Below, in pieces: positions 45,800 through 57,911 of a DNA stretch of 64,000 bases. The stretch's first letter is position 1. The number at the start of each line of letters is the position of its first letter. The stretch comes from Terebella lapidaria (lineage: Eukaryota > Annelida > Polychaeta > Terebellida > Terebellidae), in contig OX424569.1 in assembly GCA_949152475.1 (NCBI GenBank), positions 28,069,950 through 28,133,949 on the forward strand, read 5' to 3'. A program made the translations under genes and the position numbers. The notes below the pieces were generated by a model that worked only from the letters and a program-made list of their open reading frames with translations, was not told the origin of the DNA and ran no database searches.

Positions 45800-47150
45800 T
45801 GATATTGTCCATCAAATTGCGAAATTTTACTTGGATCGGTTCAACGTCAATGACGTCACAACGTAAAACGTCAATTTTGGAAATAGGGCTATATATCGGA
45901 AAGTATCTGTCGTACAGAGAAGCGGATTGCACCTTTGGAAAGCTCGTTGAATTCTCATGCAGGGGGCTACTCTCCGATAGTTTTTAGCCATGATAGATTT
46001 TCCACTATGACGTCACAAACGTGAGGCCTTTCATACCAATTACTAATATTCGACTTTCCAAGGAACTTTCGAACATCTACATCACACTCACATTTGAAGA
46101 TATTGGAATGTAATTGTGAGAACGTATGTGGAATATTAACTATTCTAACATGGTGACCTCACAGCGCTCTTAGCATTTCAGTCATTTCAAAAGGTGTTAT
46201 ATCAGTTGATATACGGCCCTAGGGCCTATATCAGATTTAGGTTTCCAGGAGCAACGGCGTACAAAAACGTCACGACCGCAACAAACATATGTAGCCATGG
46301 TAATATTTGTTTGCTCACAATCATTTACCATGTTAGAATAGAAATAATGTATAGATTTGTCGTAATTGTCTGCAAAATAAACTTCTCGGGACAGGTGATA
46401 TGGTCCCGAGACGCCGCCCTCGACGCCTTCGGCGTCTCGGGACCATATCACCTTGCCCTCGAAGTTTACTGTGCGACAATTACTCCAAATCTATACATTA
46501 TTCCTTAATCAGCTATATTCCGAGTTTCAACACCCTACATGCAACATATATGACGTCATGACGTAAAACATCAATTTTCAAAATGGGCTATATATCGGAG
46601 AATATTTGTCGTACAGAGAAGCGGCTTGCACCGTTGGAAAGCTCGCTGTATTCTGGTTTAGAAGAGCACTGTCCAATACTTTTCCGCCATGACAGATTTC
46701 CCGATATGACGTCATAAACGTGATGCCTGTCATATAAATTTTTCGACTTTTCAGCAAACTTTCAAACATCCACAGTGCACTCAAATTTGAAGCTTTTGGA
46801 CTGTAATCATAAGGACATCTGTGGAATATTATTACCAAGCCATCTACTGAGTTTCAAGACATTACGTGCAACGACAATGACGTCATGACGTCAAACGTCA
46901 ACTTTCGAAATAAGGTTGTATCTCGGTAAGTATTCATCCTAGAGTGGAACAGATTACACCGTCGGAAAGCTCGTTCAATTCTGCTTAAAGTAGAGCACGT
47001 GTGGTTCTTTGCCCCCATCATAATTTTTTTCGATGTGATATCATATACGTAAGGCCAGTCATACTTTTTAGCAAACTTTCAAGCATCCACATTGCACTCA
47101 AATTTGAAGCTATTCGACTGTAATTCTGACAACACATGTGGAATATTAAT
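45800..47150 (+). repeat. Tandem array, unit about 327 bp, three copies, split by a hairpin
   Basis: ATCGGA.AGTAT.TGTCGTACAGAG, GGAAAGCTCG and ATGACGTCA..AACGTGA.GCC recur near 45895, 46595 and 46925. The larger first spacing (about 700 bp) is caused by the inserted hairpin at 46343-46502 and its flanks. Confidence 0.75.
46343..46502. mobile_element. Hairpin element with arms of about 72 bp
   Basis: Left arm 46343-46417 and right arm about 46430-46502 are inverted copies: AATAATGTATAGATTTG and GATATGGTCCCGAGACG on the left, their complements on the right. The loop is only about 12-15 bases. Overlapping open frames on the two strands here are products of the dyad. Confidence 0.8.
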
Positions 47151-47599
47151 ACTCTGCAATTTTAATTGTGGACTTTAAACCAAGTGCATATTGTAAATAA
47201 ACTCGAGTTCTATTGTCTGTGACCTCGACCTTGCCATTTGACCTTGACCTTGAGGGTTTGATAGGAGGTCAATGTCAAGGTCAGGTACGAAGTTCAGTGC
47301 ACTATATCAAGTAGCATATCGTTAGGAAGTTCTTGGTCTCCTGAGTCTAGTGATGTCTTATTTTTGGCGCTTTGACGTTCAATGAGGTAATAATGACAGT
47401 ATGAGTAGTTTGTGAAGTAAAGTGAAGAAAAATGAAGTAAAGTAAGTAAATGTAGTAAATAGGGAAGAAAGTTTCGTCAATTTGTTCGATTCCATGTGTC
47501 ATGTCATTGCCATATGACATATATTTTGGTTCTGGCAAGTGTGTGCCCTATGGGCTCTCGTTTGTTTGTCTGTACGCGCGCATAACTCAAAACCGAATA

Positions 47600-48500
47600 G
47601 GGAAGAAGCGGTATCACCGTGACTCGGTCCTCCTCATTTTTTGTCAAAATCGGACAAAAACCGTTGCCATGGCAACGGAAAATGTAAAAATCAATAATTG
47701 ACCATAACTCCGGTTCTATTCAAGATAAATTTTTCTAACTAATTTTGTATTTTTCTATGGCCAATTCCTGATCATATGATATATGGCCCGTGTCCTTGTA
47801 CGACCAAAACTCTCCATTATCGCCCGATGTCGAAAAATTGGGGGTCACGGTTTCGATTTTTTTTGGCCAGCGACGTTTCAGTGCAAATGTCTGCGCTTAT
47901 AACTCAAAGGCAAACCGCCCGATCGATTTGAAATTTATAGGGCAAGAGTGCTATGGTGCTGGCTCAGCCCTTTCAGAATTTTGCCAAAATCGGATGAAAA
48001 CGGTTACCATGGCAACGGAAAAAAGAAAATGACATAATTGGCTTTAACTCCGGTTCTACTTGATATTAATTTTTCCAACTATTTTTGTATTTTTTTTTGG
48101 GCCATTTCCCGATTGTATGGTGTACGACCGATGGTCGTACGACGAAAACTCTCCATTATCGCCCGATGTCGAAAAATTGGGGGTCACGATTTCGGTTATT
48201 TTTGGCCAGCGACGTTTCAGTGCAAATGTCTGCGCTCATAACTCAAAGGCAAACGGTCCGATAGATTTGAAATTTATAGGGCTTGAGTGCTATGAAAGTG
48301 GCTCAATCCCTTTCAAATTTTGCCAAAATCGGCTGAAAACGGTTGCCATGGCAACTGAAAAAATAAAATCACATAATTGACTATAACTCCGGTTCTAATC
48401 AATATTAAATGTTCAACCTATTTTTGTATTTTTCTTTGGCCAATTCCCAATCGTATGGCGTACAACCGATGGTCTTAAGACCAAAACTCTCAATTATCGC
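47600..48500 (+). repeat. Tandem array, unit about 338 bp, nearly three copies
   Basis: GTTGCCATGGCAACGG (itself a dyad) occurs at about 47665, 48003 and 48342. AACTCCGGTTCTA, TCTCCATTATCGCCCGATG and GGCCAGCGACGTTTCAG recur at the same spacing. Open frames inside (47790-48032, 48060-48380) are translations of the repeat, not genes. Confidence 0.85.
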
Positions 48501-49799
48501 CTAATTTTAGTGACTATATCTGAAGGGCGAGGGTCTGCAATCTCTGATTGTCTCGTTTATTCTGGATCGCCCAATAGCGTAAACTAATCGAGGGACTTTC
48601 CAAGAGTGTTTCTGTCAAGTGTTTCTTCAATAATGTACCTCACATATGCGTGCGTATATCTGACGTCAACGTTCACATATCATATGCGTGAACCTTTGTC
48701 CTAGCGGCAATAGAACACATACAATGTAGGTTAGTAGTGAATAATTGGTTATGTCTGCATTGTGATTCGTCTGCACTCAAGTTACCCCCTTAGACTTAAA
48801 GCTCCAAGTTCACAGCTTCGTGTTTACTGTTGCTTTCAAGTATTCTCAGCATATATTGTGCATGATGTTAAACTTTAATAAGTTTATCGCAAAATCTGCG
48901 AGCCAAAGAAAACAAAAATAAAACGTCTATATTCGTATATCCGGTGAAAATACTTTTTAGTATACTTCCATTATCTACACGAATGTAACTGCATTTCATA
49001 ATCACTGGCATGTTTTGCATGTAGTTATCACACTTTAAATTTATCACATTTGACATAGCGCGAACTTATTTCGTTTTCAAAGGCGCTCTACATTTTGAAT
49101 AGGTTATCATTTACAAGAGCAACTGTAGGTTTTTCAATGAATCCCATCTATTGTCCTAAAACCAACATTGTTTAATAAAATCGTCTGTCGAAATACAGGC
49201 ACTTTCACATTTTCAAAACGAAACTTGACTTTTCCAAGTAGCAATCTACGGCGGTATATGCTATATTTTTATTCTTCAGTTCTTTTCGTCTATTTGTTTT
49301 TAGAAAGATTAAATGTACGTAATGTTGAAAACATACTTCATGTTAAATGCGCGCACTTAATATTAACTAAAAACATAACTATGGCATATATCAACCAGCG
49401 TATCTTTATCTTTGATGATCTTTATCTTTATCTTTGAAATTGATTATCGTGTTTGTATATTAATATGATGCTGCTCAGTGTGGCCTAACTGAAATAGAAC
49501 TAGGGGTAGAAACATAATTTATTATCCACAGTGACGATATGTGCTCACCACATGACCAAGGATTTCAGTTTAGCATAAAGCGCGTGGGGTGGGTCTGTGG
49601 ATTAGGGCTTACCATCAATTTTACCATCAATTTATGAGTTTACCATCAATTTATTCTTGCAGCATCCTGATGTATGTAAATCTATATGTATGTACTTCCT
49701 GTTAGTTTGGAATGCGTCATTAGACTAGGATGTACAAAAGGAAGGGCAAATGTCAGACAATACTTAGAGCAAAAATAAATGGCGTCATGCAGACATATT

Positions 49800-52700
49800 A
49801 ACATTGATAGAAAATAAAATTATTCCAACATTCATCAGGCCATCCAGTATTTTGAGCGGCTTAACTATTTGCACTGCAAACTGCATCATAAACTTTCTCT
49901 CACAGTGCACGAGTGCACAAATCCTGATAACACTGGTAATGATGCCAGTTTCGACAATCGATTCCTGCCTGCCACTGATCGTTGGGCAATAGGTATTTCA
50001 TGTGTCAACGCCAAATTTAATGCCAAGCAGCTCTTGTAAGATTTGCCTGAGAACTGTGACTGCGGTTGGCCTTAATTCAAGTTGTGAATGCACCAAATGT
50101 TTGAAGCTGCCAGGACTTATGAAAAATCTGAAAATCAATACCCTGAAGAAAGAGTTACTTTTATGCATATGATATATATTTCATGAACGTACATTTCCTC
50201 TCGCAATATGGTTGGTTCACTGATTTCATTGTCCAATGTCTTTAATATATTTTATGATCATGGTAAGAGTAATGGAAAGTAATCAATGGAATGTATCTAC
50301 ATATATTGTTATTTTACGTCTTATTTAGAATGCCTGCAGAGTATCCATAATACAGTCAGGCATTATATGAATTCAGTATGGTATGATATGCATTAAAACA
50401 TTGATTTTGGGGCGTTGTCGATTGAAACAGATAGGCTAAACCGTGCATGCTTTCCATATCAGTGAATAACGTATACGGATGTCGTGAATCAAAATTCAAA
50501 ACTTCGACACTAGTGTGGGTATTATTGAGAGTTCAGTGTCTTTGAAAGAACCCAAGATTTATTGAATTTTCTATTCACGATAGGAATCATTGACTCAAAA
50601 ACTCAGAAACAAGCTCTCGTTAGAGAATACGAAAAAGACCATTTGGTTTGATGTACTCAGTGAAGGTGCAGTCAAAATGATGGGTATGCATCAGCAAAAG
50701 TTCCAGTTGTTTCCATCCCTCGGGTATAACTTTTGAAGGCCATGACGCATAAAAACGCTTAGGCTGAGAAACATATGAAACACATGTTCAACCTTTGAGG
50801 CGAATCGTCATGAAACGTTTAAAGAACGCCATACATGTACAAGCGATATGAAAATGTGGTGATGGCGTTGCTTGGTCGTTATGAACGTTAATAGAGGAAC
50901 AATTATTATGGCGTTAGACGTTAGACAGCATGTCTCCTTGTACTCAAACCTCATTTTATAACACATTGTGACGAACAGCATAACTGTTATCATCAGATTT
51001 TTATTCTAACCTGGTGGTCTTGGGAGATTTGGTCTGTGGAACTGAATCAGCAGAAACGACAATTATGCATACAATACAAATTCACCCTTTGGTGATTCAA
51101 CCTTTTTTTTTCACACGAAATATCCATAGTCGATTGGATATACCAAGTATGCAGCCCAGGTATTAATCGTGATTGCAACGAACGTTATATGATAGCATGA
51201 AACGTGTCTACAAGTATATGACAACACCTTGTGTCAATTTAACATGTATTTGTAATCAATGTTTCAGGTATGATATTTCACTTACCCAAGAATTACCTGT
51301 TAACTCTGAAAGTACCTACGCGTTTCAATACATTTGAAGTATTTCAGTGAGTGTGATCTCTGATCAATATATGGAAGGCAACAAAATGCCATTACGTTTG
51401 TATGCCAATGGAATCAATTTCTTTGTGAAGTTCATGGTGTTTTGCGTTCTGCTTCGTATTTTCAGAGATTATCATACACAACTGAAATACAACAAGGTAT
51501 AAATGATCTTTATGATGAATACAGAGTTCCAGATCGGCACATTTCAAGCTGATTCAGAAAAAATTAAAATGTAAGAAAAACAGAAATGTCTAACTTGGTC
51601 AATCAATAAGAGTGGTCTATGATGATAACAACAAATCACATAGCTCTTCTTGTACCGTCGTCATTGCTTGGAATCATTGCATGGCATACCAAGATCGATG
51701 ACATCAAAAGGAAAGAATATTCATTGGTGACACATGCCAGGCCTTGGATAATAACGCACCCTCAGCACTGATCGATGTGAGTATATGAATGTAGAATGTA
51801 TCCGTGAGAAGATACTTACACTCCTTAATAGACGATGACATTTACAGTGTCGCGATCGATACGTCACGATAGTCTTTATGCGTGTCACGATGGTCTTCAT
51901 GTGTAAAGGGATTAATAAAGCTGTTTATGTTTCCACTTTTATGATACCTATTAACACGTTAGCTTTAATATCAAGGTAATTGGTACCCTTTATTCAATAT
52001 CTCTAACCACGACATATAAATAGCTTATGTACTTGGTCACATGAGGCTATTTTCAAGTAATTCTCATCATCTAAACATGATTGTGTCCCCTAATGCATTG
52101 GTGCTACCCAGCCCGTATAGAAACGTATTCGAACACATGTATGACGCAAAAATGGATCATCTGGTATTCACATTTCATACAATACAAATGGGGGTGAACA
52201 CTTGGCCTTCATCACAATCACATACTCACTCTTCAGAAGTAATAATTGGAATCGTTGTACTGATGAGTAAAATATGTTAAATTGATTGTGCGAAATAAAT
52301 TACTTATCTACTTACAATACCTTTGAACTATTACAGTGAGGCTGATTTCCGATCAATCTGTGAGAGGTAACAAAATGCCATTACAAAATCTTATTTCAAA
52401 TTTCAATTTTTCATTTCCTCATTTCAAAATCAGAAAAAAATGAAAATGTCAAAGAAAAATAGTTGTATTTGTCGGCCATTCAATACATAGTGGTCTACAT
52501 TGATATTAATCACTGACATAGCTCTTCTTGTAGTATCGAATGCCAATGCTTAGAATTATTGCATGCAATTCCATACTGAATGAAACCAACAGAAATAATA
52601 CTCAACGATGACGCGTGTCAGGCCTTGGATGATAAATGGGTAATCCTTTTGTATCGATGGCAGCATATGAATATATCTTCAAGAGGATATATTTCATATG

Positions 52701-54600
52701 AAGTCACTTGCACACTCCAGTAGAAGACTCTACAATGTCTGTACTATGTCTTTATATGTGAAGAAATTATTTTGTGAGTATTTTTTTTGTTCCGTTGACG
52801 TCTATTACTATGTTAGATTCGTTTGGCACAAAGTATACATGATACTTTCGTTTGGCCTAAAACATACATGTATCTAACAACGAAATGTAGAACACTTCGT
52901 CGTATTCGTATTGGGCACATGGTTTTATTTGTGTTACCTAACGTATATAGAGTTGACTTCGCACACATTATGTGCACGTGGACCAGTTTCGTCATCAGAT
53001 TTTTAAGACTCAAGTTCTATACGAGACAGCATGATCCAAGTAGCATACTTACCCTTTAGAAAGAATTTAATGGTATATAATATGCTAATAAGATTAATTA
53101 TGATTGATATAACCCTTACGACACACGCAAATGGATAAAGTGAGGGTCCAGTCATGTCTTAACTTTGACATGTGAAAAAGTGCAACTCGTGAATTAGGGC
53201 AGTTTTTACAGAATGTTGATATCTTAATTTGGTATTATAATGAGTATTCATGACGTCACACCAGTACTGTAAGATGATTAGTAACACATAACTCTTGATA
53301 TTCGACGTTTTGTTTATACTTTGAGTCTAAACAAATTATTTCTTGCAATTGGCATTGAACATATTCAGAATTTAATCACCTAATTTCGTCACCAAGGAAC
53401 CATGCTTGAAATATTGTCCTTAGCAACGGTGGTTGATATGGCCCCCACTTCATGAATATAATAATTGTTGGTCCAAAAAAAAAAAACATTATAACATATG
53501 TCTTCCATGCAAAAGATGAAATAAATGACTTATGATCATAAAAAACCCTTCTGAGATACGGGTAAAGGTCCCTAGCAACGGCGTTGCTATGGGTAGCATC
53601 TAAGGGATAGTTGATATGGCGACGATTTTTGACTTCACAGAACTGCAGAATGCTGGTATATTTTTCATTCGGACGCCACATAACAAAATATTTCATGATA
53701 ATATACATGTATATAACGAACACAGATTTACCATTCGAATATAATTAATTGAAATGGTTCTACTGTTGTGACGTCATGAATACTCATTATAATACATAAT
53801 TAGGTGTTAAATTTGGCGCGAAATAATTTGTATAAATCATCATAACTTTGGAGCAAATGATATTGGATATCAACATTACCACATCAGTTTTCATGATTCA
53901 CCCTTTTCCCATATGCCAAAAGTAACTACTAGGACCAGACTCAAAATATCGATTGTCATTGAAATATCCCCCTGAGATTAGTAAGCCTATAGCTTCGCTT
54001 CGATGTCCGAAGGAAGTTTTTAGTTTCAACATATTTATTTATTCTGGGTCGCCCAATAGCGTAAGCTAATCGAGGGGCTTTCCAAGAGTGTTTCTTTGAA
54101 GTGTTTCTTCAATAATGTACCTCACTTATGCTTGCGTATCTCTGACGTCAACGTTCACATATCATATGCATGAACCTTCGTCCTAGCGGCAATAAGAATA
54201 TAGGTTATTGGTTAATAATTGGTTATGTCTGCATTGTGATTCGTCTGCACTCAAGTTACCCCCATGAACCTAAAGCTAAATTTGTCGGTTCAAAGCTTCT
54301 TGTTTACTGTTGCTTGAAAGTATTCTCAGTATCTATTGTGCATGATGTAGAATTGAATAAGTTGAGCGGAAGATCTGCGAGCCATAGGTGGAAAAATATC
54401 CATATTCGTAAGTCCATTGAAAATACTTTTTGGTATACTTCCATTCACCTACACGAATGTAACTGCAGGTTATAATCACTGGCACGTTTTGTGTGTGGCT
54501 ATCACATTTGATATAGAACTCTTTACAGCCGAACCTAATTTGCGTTTAAAAGCGCTTTTCCCTGTTTAAACTATGAGTAGGTTATCATTTTACAAAAGCA
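49800..54600. repeat. Segmental duplication unit, copy 3
   Basis: Order: P flank (49800-50250); blocks at 50280-50400 and 50500-50830 that match copy 1; 51010-52290, whose close sister is 54600-57440; 52550-53110, matching 38980-39560; a foldback-bearing block 53080-54040, matching 43085-44171; and 54045-54600, matching 39830-40500 and 48556-49000. It is largely free of the big insertions, so it serves as the empty-site reference. Confidence 0.7.
53190..53920. mobile_element. Foldback element, sister of 43325-44050
   Basis: Very similar to the copy in unit 2, including flanks. It was duplicated with the block rather than inserted twice. Same central CCTAGCAACGGCGTTGC dyad. Confidence 0.6.
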
Positions 54601-55648
54601 ACACTGAATCAGCAGAAACGACAATGATGTATACAATACAAGTTCAGCCTTTGGTGAGCCAACCATTTTTTTCCACACGAAATATCCATTGATTGGATAT
54701 ACCAAGTATGCAGCCCAGGTATTAATCGTGAGTGCAACGAACGTTATATGATAGCATGAAACGTGTCTACAAGTATATGACAACACCTTGTGTCAATTTA
54801 ACATGTATTTGTAATCAATGTTTCAGGTATGATATTTCACTTACACAAGAATTACCTGTTAACTCTGAAAGTACCAACGCGTTTCAAATACCTTTGAAGT
54901 ATTTCAGTGAGTGTGATATCCGATCAATATCTGGAGGCAACAAAATGCCATTACGTTTGTGTGCCAATGGAATCAATTTCTTTGTGAAGTTCATGGTGTT
55001 TTTCGTTCTGCTCCGTATTTTCAGAGATCATCATACACAACTGAAATACAACAAAGTATAATTGAACTTCATGATGAAAAGAGAGTTCCATATCGGCACA
55101 TTTCAAGCTGATTCAGAAAAAAAATTAAAATGTAAGAAAAACAAAAAAATAGAAATGTTAACTTGGTCAATCAATAAGAGTGGTCTATGGTGATAACAAC
55201 AAATCGCATAGCTCTTCTTGTACCGATGCCAATGCTTGGAATCATTGCATGGCATACCAAGATCGATGACATCAAAAGGAAATAACACTCATATGATTGA
55301 TGACACATGCCAGGCCTTGGATAATAACGCACCCTCAGCACTGATCGATGTGAGTATATGAATGTAGAATGTATCCGTGAGAAGATACTTACACTCCTTA
55401 GTAGTCGATAACATTTATAGTGTTCTTCACGATGGTCTTCATGTGTAAAGGGATTAATAAATCCGTTTCCTTTTTTTAATGATGCCTATTAACACGTTAG
55501 CTTTAATATCATGGCAACTGGTATCCTTTTTTCAATATCTCTAACCACGACATATATATACATACATGTATGAATAGTTTATGTACTTGGTCACATGAGG
55601 CGATTTTCAAGTAACTCTCATCATCTAAACATGATTTTGTCTCCTAAT

Positions 55649-56418
55649 TCACTGTGGTGATACTGGATGCACTAACGATCCTTAGTGCATCCCGCAATAG
55701 CGGACAGTAAACACGGTCAGTTTGGTTTTTCCCCGTATTTTATCAAATGATAGGTCCATTTGTGATAAATGGACACTCTGGTGGTAGCTTAGTGTTTTGG
55801 TCAAAGACATGCGTAGTTATTTCAAGCAGAACACGCTTCTTTGTTTAGATATGTTGAGGAAAAGAATTAGCGATAAGATTCACCAACGACAAAAGTGAGA
55901 TTCCCTAACGATATACGCCTAATACGTGTATATTGTAATAGGTCCATATCATACACCATTGTGAATTCGTTGATTTATGCGACATAAATTAGCTAATGTC
56001 ACATTAATACTAGGAAATATGTACTAGAAGATCATCTGTACACATCAATACATGTCAATTGGTACTTTATTTCACGTTTAACATTTAAATAACGTAGATT
56101 TGAATTAATAAAGAAAAGATCGTTAGGGAATCTTCACATGTTCGTTAAGGAATCTTCGATTTTATAAAAACAATCGCTAGGGAATCTTTCGGCTTTTTTT
56201 CAGACGAGTTTTTCATGCTCAAACCAACATAAATCGCCATGTATTTGCAAGGAACGGTTGTTTCGTGCGCATAAGAATTAGCAGATGTACCCGGTATGTG
56301 TGTATCGATCACAATCGTAATTATCGGGAAAAAAGAAGAAAATTCAAACGAACCGCGAGTGGGCTCACCATTGCGGGATGCACTAACGATCGTTAGTGCA
56401 TCCAGTCTCACCACAGTG
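55649..56418. mobile_element. 770-bp element with palindrome-bearing terminal repeats and 6-bp target duplication
   Basis: Terminal inverted repeats of about 49 bp start CACTGTGGTGA. Each contains a 28-bp palindrome (GGATGCACTAACGATCNTTA..., 55664-55691; perfect on the right at 56376-56403). The flanks carry CTAATT on both sides (55643-55648, 56419-56424). The sister block at about 52090 lacks the element. The interior repeats CGTTAGGGAATCTT (about 56121, 56138 degenerate, 56174) and its inverse (55902) and has no transposase. Superfamily not assigned; a 6-bp duplication with CACT ends fits no common family cleanly. Confidence 0.85.
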
Positions 56419-56463
56419 CTAATTGGTGTTACCCAACCCATATAGAAACGTATTTGAACACAT

Positions 56464-57286
56464 AGACGTGGAATCAATACCCAGTATTAAGTATTCCGAG
56501 CAAACAAAACAGGGTCCGTTATCCAATCTCATAGTCCGGGGACAGAAAGTCATATCAGGCATACGAAGTGAGAGAAAACAAAAATGACAGGGAAACTCAT
56601 GAACCCTCGTAAATGGCCATTAGGAGGTGAAATCAGGTGTTCCGGAAAGAGTGAGCATTTCCTGCCCCACTAGTGGCACCCATCATGAATTCCCCAAAAT
56701 TAACATGAAAATAGATCTAGTTGCATGGCAGACATGGATTTGCTGTATTTATCAACCAGATCATGATGACGTCCATAGAATTTCTTAAACGCAGCTATAA
56801 GTCTTGGTAAAACATATCCTTGTCGTAGCAGTTTAGAGACTAGCTGGGCACTTCGATAGACAAAGTCCTCATATTTGCAACTAGCTCTGGAATAGCGTAA
56901 AAAGTTGAGAAACAAACACACCATATGCCGGTGACATAGGAATGTTGCTGCTTAGAAAAGGGAAATTGACTATGGAAAAATTGAAATCATCACGTTTGTC
57001 ATATAATCTAGTTGACAGGTTAGAATCATTATCAATCTCCAACCTCAGGTCTAGATAGTTGGAAAAATTAGCGGATTCTGTAGTATCCTTAATTTCAAGT
57101 TCCTTAGGATATATGACATCCAAATAATCACCAAACTTGGGATTATTTAGCGACAATACATCATCTATGTATCGGAAAATGAAATTAAAATTACATGTTA
57201 GTTTCTTAGAACTTCCTCTTTGTAAATGTTGGATAAAATCTGATTCATATGAGTATAAAAACAGGTCTGCCAATAATGGTGGACCT
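56464..57286 (-). mobile_element. Reverse-transcriptase fossil, copy 1 (Penelope-like, tentative)
   Basis: A broken partial copy that encodes the later part of a reverse transcriptase, including the YIDD catalytic motif and a downstream GRHHDLVDKY block. It is very similar to copy 2. The empty site in the sister block at about 52140 fixes its borders. Family assignment is from remembered resemblance to widespread invertebrate YIDD elements. Confidence 0.65.
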
Positions 57287-57911
57287 GTATGACGCAAAAA
57301 TGGATCATCTGGTCTTCACATTTCATACAATACAAATGGGGGTGAACACTCGGCCTTCACTACAGTCACATACTCACTCTTCAGAAGGAATAAATGGAAT
57401 CTTTGTACTGATGAGTAAAATATGTTAAATTGAATAATCTCGATTAGTATGATCGATTACTGGTCACACAAATGGATGAAGTTTATAACTCGAAAACCAT
57501 ATTGCTAACTTGTTCATGTTTAAAGCTATAATTCTGAAATTTGGTGAAAAATTACAGCATGATATGTATATATTTATATAAATATAAAAACATTTATAAT
57601 TTCATAGTCCAACTTTGCATTATGGTGTGGCCTGAAATAGAACTACGAGGAGTAGTCTATACAGTATTCACTATTGACAGTGACGAATGGTGTTCTCGAC
57701 ACGACCAGGTTGTTCAATTTAACATATGAGCGTGGTGTGGGTCTGTGCGCCAGACCGAGAGCAACAACAACACATTCTTGCTGTATTACCTTATTACAAT
57801 AAACATAGTCAATATGTATGTGTTTCCTGTTAGCATGGTTAGTTGACATAAAAGGTCTTGGATAATTGAGCAATATCCACAGTGCTTCGTCAGAGTAGGA
57901 TGTTGAAATAG

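Larger units (their letters stand above)
44172..48555. mobile_element. 4.4-kb non-coding composite element with two minisatellites
   Basis: The start is ACCCTCGCCCCGATAGAGGG; near the end is GGGCGAGGGT, its inverse. The sister block at about 54030-54045 is uninterrupted (AACATATTTATTTATTCTGG), so the borders can be read from the empty site; the target duplication is short and ambiguous (TTATT-like). The interior holds AGGTCA-rich sequence (44420-44900, 47200-47290), 327-bp units (45800-47150), a nested hairpin and 338-bp units (47600-48500). No credible reading frame. Confidence 0.75.
40930..49800. repeat. Segmental duplication unit, copy 2 (contains a 4.4-kb element)
   Basis: It starts with the gene-less copy of receptor A's flank (P, 40930-41470). 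It continues with a block at 42140-42770 that matches 51010-51540 and 54600-55070, and one at 43085-44171 that matches 53080-54040. After the inserted element, 48556-49780 matches 39830-40870 and 54045-54600. No receptor coding exon is present. Confidence 0.75.
54600..57910. repeat. Segmental duplication unit, copy 4 (partial)
   Basis: 54600-55648 and, after two insertions, 57287-57440 match 51010-52290 at high similarity. 57470-57907 matches about 49430-49745 and 40640-40860. This looks like the youngest duplication in the mosaic. Confidence 0.7.

Noticed and set aside
46194-46508. Overlapping 104- and 84-codon frames on opposite strands
   Set aside because: Both arise from the same inverted repeat, which reads similarly on both strands.
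47790-48380. Two similar open frames, possibly a duplicated small gene
   Set aside because: They coincide with the 338-bp array inside a non-coding element; the similarity is repeat identity, not gene duplication.
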